A stretch of DNA of 11,901 bases from DASXTB01 sp036505615 (GTDB lineage Bacteria; Acidobacteriota; UBA6911; JACQSX01). Of the stretch, positions 6,226-11,901 are shown in pieces (position 1 is the stretch's first letter; each line of letters begins with the position of its first letter). The notes beneath the pieces were generated by a model. That model worked only from the letters and a program-made list of their open reading frames with translations. It did no database searches and was not told where the DNA came from. The DNA is taken from assembly GCA_036505615.1 (NCBI GenBank), contig DASXTB010000080.1, positions 1-11,901 of the forward strand, given 5' to 3'. The position numbers and the translations under genes are program-made.

Positions 6226-8826
6226 TTACTGAATGGTTTGCGGCGGAACCACCGACAGCGTCGATAGGTCTGTGGTGAAGAAGAGTTCCAGCCCCACGAT
6301 GGGAACGTCGGACTGAACGTGAATTCTGCCGCCAATCTGGGAAGTCAATCCCAAAAGCGACGCCACCACATCGCTGATCCGCGACTTCGCCGGCAAAGCG
6401 ATTTTCTTAGTAGTTATCAGTGCGCCGCTTGGGTCAAAAACGTCAATGGTCACCTGGGCCGCCTGGGCATTCGGGTTCACCAGCGCCAACCCCGTAGCAA
6501 ATCCGCCTCCCTGAGATATGTGGGCGAAGTGAAAATCGGTCCCGGAGCTCTTTGTCAGCGCAAAGGCTGACATGGCCGCGTCGTCAAAGAAAAGTTCGAC
6601 TGCGCCGACAATGGGAGTGCCCGTGCTTGTCACGGTCAGCCACCCTGAAACTGGCTCGTTTCCTCTCAATTCAAACAGCTCAGCCAGATCAAGGACGGCC
6701 GAAGCTTTATCCGCCACCGTGACGGTCTTTGCCGCCGCCAGCGGTACGCCATCGTTTCCCATCAGCGTCAACGTAATGTCCGCATCCTGCCCCGAAACGT
6801 TCACCAGACTGACAACGGTCCTGAATCCTCCCAGAATAGCTACCTGAGGCGCCACCAAATTGGTGCCGTTGTCGTTCGCCGTCGAAGCTGGTGCAATCGC
6901 CGGCAGGACGCTCAATTCATGGACCGTTTCGTACAAAGCGAATGCGGCAACCGGAATGCTGCCGGTGATTACCAGGTGCGCTCCATCCAGGCCGGCCGCC
7001 TCGGGCAGCAAATCCGCGGCCCCGCTGTCCGAACTCTTCAACTTACGGGAGAGGACTGCCAGCCCAGGAAGCGAATCGGAAATAGTTCGCACTACATTGC
7101 CGCCATTGTCGACCAAATCGATGGTCACGGTCGCGGAATTAAAGTTCGGATTGACCACTACAAGTTCGGTAGAAAACTGATCGTTCTGGCGCACCACGGG
7201 CAATATCGTCACCAGTTCGCCGTGCGTGATCAGGTTGGCGCCGTCCAGCTTACCGCTGGCAGCGTCGCCGATTTCAAAGAATCCAATCAAACCCTGTTGG
7301 GAGCTGTCGATCGATATCCACCCGTCGATCGGGCTTTTTGCCGGATCACTTTGAAACAGCTCTGACGCAAGCAGCGCGGTCTGTTGTCCGGGAGCCAGAT
7401 CCAGCGACTGAGGGTTGACCACTTCTACAACATCCGTAGTCTGGGGATCATCCTTAAAAGCCACTCCCCCAGTAGACAGGGCCTCTAATTTCAAATTAAT
7501 GGGAGTAGTTCCCACGTTGGCAAGAGCCAACCCGGTGAAACGCGAGGGGTTGGAATAAAACCTTGCCGTTCCCAAGGCAAAAGTTCTAGTCACAAAGCTG
7601 ATCGTGTTGGAGCCGAAATTCACAACCGCGACGCGCTGTTCGTCGGGTGCGAGGGCAACAAAAAAGGGGCTATCGGTAAAGGTCGCCGGATCCTTACCCA
7701 CGTCAACATCCGCCACTACGGCGTTTGTCTGAAGATCGATGCGGTAAAGCAAATCTGCCGAGGAACCGGCGAGGAAAGCGGTTTTCGAATCGGCGGTGAA
7801 AACGATGTTGGTAGCTCTCGAGAGATCAGCCGCGGGAGGAGTTATGTCCGTAGCAGAATCCAGGTTGTCAACCGGCAGTAAAGTAATTCCAAATTCGCTC
7901 ACCACGACGAAACGTGAGCCATCGGGTGTCAGGGCGGTGTAATTGGCATTAATGCCCACTTCCTTGCTCTTGATCACGTCCCCGGTCTTTGTGTCGAAGA
8001 TGTAAACGACGTCGACGCCCAGAATACCCTTATTGGCATCGTCCCCGATGATCCCCTTTGTGTCATCCAGACTGAGGGCCACTCTATGCGTGGCCAGAAA
8101 ATCATGCGGGTCCTTGGGGTTCATAGTGGCGCGAACCTGAAAAGTACTCACATCTATGATCGAGACCGAATCTTTCGTGGTGGAGAACTGCTGGTCGGCA
8201 ACATTGACTGCAGTGAAAAACGTGCCGTCATGCGACATGGTCAATCCCACGGGACGGCTTCCCCCTGGGAGCTTCAATCGCGGGGTGATCTCGGAGCCAT
8301 CAGCGACTTTGAACCGCACAATTTCGTCCGTTCCTGTTGAAGCGACAATTCCGGTCAGGCCATCGGCGGTGAAGATGATGTTGCTGGCCAGACTGAAATC
8401 GACTTTATCGAAGGCGACGGTTTTGACAGCCAGCGTCTCTACATCGATCAGCGAGATCCCGCCCACCAGCTTTGCGACGGGAACCTTGTCGGCCAGGTCG
8501 GTGTTAACAGTGATGACAGTCTTATGGTCAGGCGTCAGCGACATTTGCGAGGGAGTTTTTCCTACTGCCAGGCTGGCCAGAACTTGCATGCTATCCGTAT
8601 CGAATACTACGAGGGAGTCCGATCCGGGAAAATTGACAAATCCTTTCTTCCCGTCGGCTGAAAAAAGCACTAGGGGCGAAAAAAAGTTGTCCGTGGCTAC
8701 GCTGTTTGTGTCGAATTTAAGGGTCATACCGTTGGCATTGGGATCGAAAGTAGCGACCACTCGATCGGCATAAACCGGCACAAACAGCAACGCTGCCACT
8801 AGCAGTGATATTAAAAAAAGTTTCAT
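6226..8826 (-). CDS. Secreted YncE-like beta-propeller protein with four tandem beta modules
   Basis: 866 residues. A clear signal peptide (MKLFLISLLVAALLFVPVYA, cleavage likely after Ala20) directs export. Residues about 40-415 repeat the YncE/YVTN type of propeller blade: 'D.....V..VDT.T..V...i.VG..P....lTPDG' (for example FDTDSMQVLASLAVGKTPSQMSLTPD, and IDLQTNAVVADVDVGKDP at 363-380). From 420 to 860 the protein has four related beta-rich modules of about 95-115 residues. They share 'F.T.LaLVNPN...A.vTi.l.d..G' followed by a Ser/Leu stretch and 'GwI.V.S..PIvG..LFF' (starts near 420, 548, 667 and 775). This suggests an extracellular or periplasmic surface protein; the ligand is unknown. The ATG at 8824-8826 has a GAGGA upstream and its own promoter. 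Confidence 0.85.
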   Translation of the reverse strand: MKLFLISLLVAALLFVPVYADRVVATFDPNANGMTLKFDTNSVATDNFFSPLVLFSADGKKGFVNFPGSDSLVVFDTDSMQVLASLAVGKTPSQMSLTPDHKTVITVNTDLADKVPVAKLVGGISLIDVETLAVKTVAFDKVDFSLASNIIFTADGLTGIVASTGTDEIVRFKVADGSEITPRLKLPGGSRPVGLTMSHDGTFFTAVNVADQQFSTTKDSVSIIDVSTFQVRATMNPKDPHDFLATHRVALSLDDTKGIIGDDANKGILGVDVVYIFDTKTGDVIKSKEVGINANYTALTPDGSRFVVVSEFGITLLPVDNLDSATDITPPAADLSRATNIVFTADSKTAFLAGSSADLLYRIDLQTNAVVADVDVGKDPATFTDSPFFVALAPDEQRVAVVNFGSNTISFVTRTFALGTARFYSNPSRFTGLALANVGTTPINLKLEALSTGGVAFKDDPQTTDVVEVVNPQSLDLAPGQQTALLASELFQSDPAKSPIDGWISIDSSQQGLIGFFEIGDAASGKLDGANLITHGELVTILPVVRQNDQFSTELVVVNPNFNSATVTIDLVDNGGNVVRTISDSLPGLAVLSRKLKSSDSGAADLLPEAAGLDGAHLVITGSIPVAAFALYETVHELSVLPAIAPASTANDNGTNLVAPQVAILGGFRTVVSLVNVSGQDADITLTLMGNDGVPLAAAKTVTVADKASAVLDLAELFELRGNEPVSGWLTVTSTGTPIVGAVELFFDDAAMSAFALTKSSGTDFHFAHISQGGGFATGLALVNPNAQAAQVTIDVFDPSGALITTKKIALPAKSRISDVVASLLGLTSQIGGRIHVQSDVPIVGLELFFTTDLSTLSVVPPQTIQ

Positions 8827-8862
8827 GAAGACAGCATCCTCGGCAATTAAGCCAAACTACAT

Positions 8863-8891
8863 ATTATAAGCCGGCTAACTACTCTGTAGAA
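8863..8891 (-). promoter_or_regulatory. Sigma70-like promoter for the propeller gene
   Basis: On the minus strand a perfect TATAAT (plus-strand 8863-8868) is preceded after 17 bases by TTCTAC (8886-8891), a partial -35 match. The element lies about 37 bases before the ATG at 8826, with a GAGGA ribosome-binding site in between. The -10 box and spacing are good; the -35 is weak. Confidence 0.55.
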
Positions 8892-8911
8892 CGTAAATCC
8901 TTCCCTGGGGT

Positions 8912-9196
8912 TCAGCTTTTTTGCGTGAATCTGATGGTCCGAACCACTTCCTTGCCCAAGAAGGTATTGATTCGCTTGCGAATGTCTTCCGAAAGGCGAG
9001 AGAGTTCTTCCATCCAACGCTCATCGGAAGTCCCAACCTGGAGCACGCCGTCCTGAAAACCGATGGGCAGCGAATGGGTGTTAATGCGCTCTCCCATAAG
9101 ATTCTTCCATTGGCCTCTTAGGATTACCTCGACAACGACGGGCTGGTCGGAAAAGTCGCGCGCTAGTTTTGCCATGAAATTGCTGATTGGCTTCAT
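8912..9196 (-). CDS. DUF721 (DciA-like) family protein
   Basis: 94 residues that match the small DUF721 domain. Visible are W30 with MGERINTHSLPIGFQDGVLQVGTSDERW (34-61), the helix ERWMEELSRLSEDIRKRIN, and the closing LGKEVVRTIRF strand. DUF721 includes DciA, which helps load the replicative helicase DnaB in bacteria that lack DnaC/DnaI; the short form here is a domain-only protein. The ATG at 9194-9196 comes 18 bases after the stop of the upstream selenoprotein-cytochrome gene, so the two are probably co-transcribed. An in-frame TGA a few codons upstream excludes a longer start. No strong ribosome-binding site is seen. The family call is good; a helicase-loading role is inferred from the family. 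Confidence 0.8.
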   Translation of the reverse strand: MKPISNFMAKLARDFSDQPVVVEVILRGQWKNLMGERINTHSLPIGFQDGVLQVGTSDERWMEELSRLSEDIRKRINTFLGKEVVRTIRFTQKS

Positions 9197-9214
9197 GATA
9201 TTGGAGTACTGATT

Positions 9215-10645
9215 TCAATGCCGGATTTTGGGCCAGTAGCGTTCAAACTCAAAATCCGGTGTCTGGCCCGGCGTATGGCACGTTGCGCAGACGGCGCTGC
9301 CACTGGCTAATCGCGTCTTGACCTGAGCCAGGTGTTGGCGACCCGGACCGTGACATGCTTCGCACTGCACATTTTGCATCTGCGGGGTTGCAAAGTTGTT
9401 ATAGAAGCCTCCCGGTTTCCCAAAACCGGTGGTGTGGCAGGGGAGACAGCGGTTATCGTTTTGAGCATTTCTGACCGCCAGCGTGGCGACAGCGTGTGCA
9501 TGCTGCGATTTTGACCAGACATCGAACGCGGCAGCATGGCAGGGCCGGCATTTTTCAGCGCCCACGAAGTCTCCCGATCCCACCGCCGCCTGGGCGGACT
9601 GGCGGGCGTAAACCTTTTGAAAGTCTGCCAGCTTGGATTGCAGAGAAGCAATTTTGGGCAGGATATCGCTCGCCTCAGGCGCGTCACCGGAAAGCGGAAT
9701 GAAATCAGAAGCCAAGAATTTCAGCGTCCCGTCCTTAAACATCATCTCCATCTGGCCGAGATAACGGCCGCGTTCCACGGCCTGCGTTATCAGCGCATTG
9801 TTGACTTCTTCAGGCGGGTTCAATAGAAAACGGGTCTCGGCAAGGATCTCCAAACGGATTTCAGGGAAGCGCAGCGCCAACATTGCCGCCGTGGAACGGC
9901 TGATGTCCCCAAGAATGACGATAAAGTCGGATTTCGCTTTTAGCTCCGGCATCAACTCAACGAGCGCCGTCACCGGATCGACCCACGTGAAGTCGCTGCC
10001 TCGGAGTTGTTCTCCAGGATTGTCCGCCAATCCCACAAAAGCCAGGCGTAGAGTTCCATGGGGCCGCGAAACTGGGACCAGAGCGTAAGGAGGGGGCGCG
10101 GGCAGTTTCCTGCCCAGAATTTTGAAGTTAGCCGTTACAAACTGCGTACCCGGGGACGCCTCTGCGAGCTTCTGCCAGAGATGCAGATCGCCAACAGCAA
10201 GATTTATCACCGAAAGCTGAACGCGCGGCAGCGTCTGATACATGAAATCGTTGATCAATCCTTCCTCAGGCAACCGTTGGGAAAAATAATTTCCCGCATC
10301 CACATGAATCGTAAACGTACCCGGATGTTTCTTTTGATAAGATTCGATGTATCCGACCCGCCGGGCCAGACCCCCCGTAGGATGGGCCTTTCACCCGCAC
10401 GGTTCATAATTGGCCAGGACGTTTCCGGTATAAAAAAAGGCGAGGTCGGCAGAGGGTGCTTTTTTCTCGGACTTCGCGGTTGTGCCGGAAGCAGGGCCCG
10501 CTGGCGCTGTCTGGCTTGATTGGATTGGCGCCGGAGGGGTGGCGCCGGCATTGGCTGTCGTTGCGGCAGCAGCAAGGCAGAGGCGGATAATGCCGGCCAC
10601 CAGAGACAGACAAATGCACATCTTGATTTTTTCCGCGGAGCGCAT
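9215..10645 (-). CDS. Exported UshA-like/tetrahaem cytochrome c selenoprotein (in-frame TGA read as Sec)
   Basis: A single frame of 477 codons on the minus strand, interrupted only by TGA at 10391-10393 (codon 85). Residues about 5-33 form a signal peptide, followed by an Ala/Pro/Thr linker. Residues 68-85 read ADLAFFYTGNVLANYEPCG-U, followed by KAHPTGGLARRVGYIES and VDAGNYF (115-121), the layout of the UshA/5'-nucleotidase metallophosphatase fold. Positions that usually hold metal ligands (D-x-H, DAGD) read N-V-L and DAGN. Four CXXCH haem sites follow: CRPCH 366-370, CLPCH 400-404, CEACH 428-432 and CATCH 453-457, as in cytochrome c554-type domains. Haem attachment needs export, and the signal peptide lies before the TGA, so readthrough is required for function. 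ATG 10645 is preferred to GTG 10678; ATG 10621 is also possible. From memory, NCBI has '(seleno)protein' families for UshA-like and multihaem proteins. The redox substrate is unknown. Confidence 0.85.
10353..10393 (-). promoter_or_regulatory. Selenocysteine TGA codon and SECIS-like hairpin
   Basis: The TGA (plus-strand tca, 10391-10393) is followed on the minus strand by an imperfect stem-loop. CGGG/CCCG (10374-10377 with 10362-10365) closes an 8-base loop GGGTCTGG (10366-10373). Below it are a TA/GC internal loop, ATCC/GGGT, a C/C mismatch and CC/GG. The GGTCT lies 19-23 bases after the TGA. In E. coli fdhF, from memory, the SelB-binding loop AGGUCU occupies bases 18-23 after its UGA, so position and loop letters coincide. 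A bacterial SECIS lies within the coding region just after the UGA, as here. Confidence 0.75.
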
Positions 10646-10649
10646 CTGA

Positions 10650-11282
10650 TTGAATTCTAGCACACGCAGCAGACTCACAAATCAGAGTCCGGTTTCGCCT
10701 GTCGCGAATGATCGTCGTATTGCGCTTGCTTCCAAAAGCCCGCGAAGACTTGAGATCCTCACCAAGTTTGGTTTTCTGACGGAAATCGTGGACAGCTCCT
10801 TTGACGAGTCCACGCTTCCCGGCAATCTTGATCCTAGGGCCCATGTCCTCTCGGCAGCGCGCGGCAAGGCCCTGGGCGCGGTTCACTCACTCCCTATCGT
10901 TGCCGGGGATACGATCGTGGTCATAGACAACGAAATCCTGGGAAAGCCGAAAAATGCGGAGGATAGTTCGCGGATGCTACACCGCTTGTCAGGTCGATGG
11001 CATCAGGTTTTCAGCGCCGTCGCTCTGAAATACGGCAGCAAGCTGGCCGCAGTGGCGGATCGCAGCGGCGTGCGTTTCAAGCTGTTGTCTGATCGGCAAA
11101 TTCAAGATTACATCGCCACCGGCGAACCGATGGGAAAAGCGGGAGCCTATGCCATTCAGGGACTGGGGTCGCGGCACGTGGATGACTTCAGCGGATCGTA
11201 CTGGAATATCGTAGGCTTCCCAATCGAAGCTTTCATGGAAATGTGGGAATCGTTCTTTGTGGCGAGCGCACTTGACTCTTAG
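10650..11282 (+). CDS. maf: Maf-family nucleotide pyrophosphatase
   Basis: Hydrolyses non-canonical or pyrimidine nucleoside triphosphates (dTTP/UTP type, or m7GTP in a sister group) to the monophosphate; once known as a septum-formation inhibitor. The 210-residue frame shows the family motifs: LASKSPRRLEIL (26-37), SSFDES (49-54), ARGKALG (70-76), AGDTIVVIDNEILGKP (85-100, with the catalytic Asp87), SGRWHQVFSAVAL (114-126) and GEPMGKAGAYAIQGLGSRHVDDFSGSYWNIVGFPI (158-192). The start is TTG at 10650-10652. It is preceded by an in-frame TGA, and no ATG or GTG occurs before the core, so about 22 extra N-terminal residues are possible but of doubtful reality. It is divergent from the selenoprotein gene, with only four bases between the chosen starts. 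Confidence 0.93.
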   Translation: MNSSTRSRLTNQSPVSPVANDRRIALASKSPRRLEILTKFGFLTEIVDSSFDESTLPGNLDPRAHVLSAARGKALGAVHSLPIVAGDTIVVIDNEILGKPKNAEDSSRMLHRLSGRWHQVFSAVALKYGSKLAAVADRSGVRFKLLSDRQIQDYIATGEPMGKAGAYAIQGLGSRHVDDFSGSYWNIVGFPIEAFMEMWESFFVASALDS

Positions 11283-11300
11283 GACGCGCTGTATTTCAAT
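11272..11300 (+). promoter_or_regulatory. Possible promoter for the HNH gene
   Basis: TTGACT (11272-11277) and TTCAAT (11295-11300) are separated by 17 bases. They match the sigma70 boxes at five of six and four of six positions. The -35 overlaps the end of maf, and the ATG of the HNH gene lies about 47 bases downstream. The alternative is readthrough from maf across the short 65-base gap. Confidence 0.3.
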
Positions 11301-11347
11301 AGTGCGGATTTTGCTAGAAGCGCGAGGACGCTGCATTTTTGGGAACT

Positions 11348-11884
11348 ATGGAACAAACGTTACTGTTGAATGCGACTTACGAACCGCTCCAGGTAATCAG
11401 CTGGAAAAAGGCTCTTACTTTGCTTTTTTCCGGCAAAGTGGAAGTGGTCGAAGAATATGAAAGGGAAATACATAGTGTCAGCTTTTCGATCAGGCTGCCT
11501 TCGGTTCTTAGGCTTCTGCGTTTCGTCAAGATAAGCGCCAAGCACCGCCGCGTCAAATTCTCCCGCGCCAATATTTACGCGCGCGACCATTATCGATGCC
11601 AGTACTGCGGAAGGAAATGCCGCACCGACGAGCTGACCTTCGATCACGTCACCCCGATTGTTCAGGGCGGAGGCAAGAGTTGGGAGAATATTGTCACCTG
11701 CTGCATCCGTTGCAATCACAGGAAAGGGGGACGAACTCCTGAGGAAGCGGGCTTGAGGCTGATACGCCATCCTGCAGTTCCCCACTGGGTCGCCACCAGA
11801 ATTACGTTCTCGATCGGCTACCGCAGCGCACCTGAAAGCTGGCGCGACTACCTGTATTGGAACATCGAGCTCGATTCGGAATAA
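11348..11884 (+). CDS. HNH endonuclease family protein
   Basis: 178 residues from ATG 11348; a TTG three codons upstream is possible, but the conserved start MEQTLLLNATYEPLQVISWKKA fits the ATG. The N-terminal half (about 1-70) is the conserved region typical of this widespread stand-alone HNH group (LNATYEPLQVISW...A..LLFSGKVEVVEEY). The HNH/zinc domain follows: CQYC at 84-87, FDHVTPIVQGG with D99 and H100, N114, CIRC at 119-122 and N123-H124. The CXXC pairs form a structural zinc site, and His/Asn residues build the beta-beta-alpha-metal nuclease centre. The group is very common in bacterial chromosomes and its cellular role is not established. No restriction or toxin partner is nearby. Its neighbour is maf, on the same strand. 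Confidence 0.9.
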   Translation: MEQTLLLNATYEPLQVISWKKALTLLFSGKVEVVEEYEREIHSVSFSIRLPSVLRLLRFVKISAKHRRVKFSRANIYARDHYRCQYCGRKCRTDELTFDHVTPIVQGGGKSWENIVTCCIRCNHRKGGRTPEEAGLRLIRHPAVPHWVATRITFSIGYRSAPESWRDYLYWNIELDSE

Positions 11885-11901
11885 TTCGCCACAGAAAGCC
11901 G

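Noticed and set aside
9215..10303. Separate cytochrome gene starting at GTG 10303
   Set aside because: It would lack a signal peptide, begins in the middle of a conserved VDAGNYF motif, and the same frame continues upstream with family-like sequence up to the TGA.
10255..10400. Frameshift or pseudogene explanation for the split cytochrome gene
   Set aside because: Both halves are in the same frame; only one TGA intervenes, with no insertion or deletion needed, and the flanking protein is intact. A point mutation to TGA remains possible but does not explain the hairpin.
11348..11884. Homing endonuclease or restriction system
   Set aside because: The protein belongs to a common stand-alone HNH group; no intron, intein, methylase or toxin partner is in the window.

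Overview
The window (11,901 bases) looks like chromosomal DNA of a Gram-negative bacterium, most likely an acidobacterium or a related soil or sediment lineage. That assignment is inference from gene style: a secreted YncE-type propeller with tandem beta modules, a periplasmic multihaem cytochrome, TTG starts for pth and maf, weak Shine-Dalgarno sites, and intergenic arrays of degenerate 7-8-base words. No phage, IS element, rRNA or CRISPR is visible.

Left part (1-6147). A fragment of an unrecognised plus-strand gene runs in from the left edge and converges on a minus-strand housekeeping cluster. Read in the direction of transcription, the cluster is: TPR-repeat secreted protein, ispE (isoprenoid precursor kinase), tRNA-Gln(UUG), prs (PRPP synthetase), rplY/ctc (ribosomal protein L25 with a Glu-Lys tail), pth (peptidyl-tRNA hydrolase). 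Three of the gaps in the cluster (TPR/ispE, tRNA/prs, rplY/pth) each hold a large imperfect inverted repeat; two of these are visibly built from short tandem words, and the words differ between gaps.

Middle (6226-8826). One large secreted protein has a signal peptide, a YncE-like beta-propeller and four copies of a beta-rich module. It has its own sigma70-like promoter.

Right part (8863-11884). A minus-strand pair encodes a small DUF721 (DciA-like) protein and, upstream of it, the highlight of the window. This is a 476-codon exported protein with an UshA/5'-nucleotidase-like domain followed by four CXXCH haem motifs. Its reading frame is interrupted only by one in-frame TGA at 10391-10393, within a Cys-Gly-(TGA) motif. 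Directly after the TGA is a hairpin whose loop contains GGTCT at the same offset as in the classical E. coli fdhF SECIS (recalled from memory). I read this as a selenocysteine codon and the gene as a selenoprotein cytochrome that ordinary gene callers would split in two. Divergent from it are maf (nucleotide pyrophosphatase) and an HNH endonuclease-family gene, both on the plus strand.
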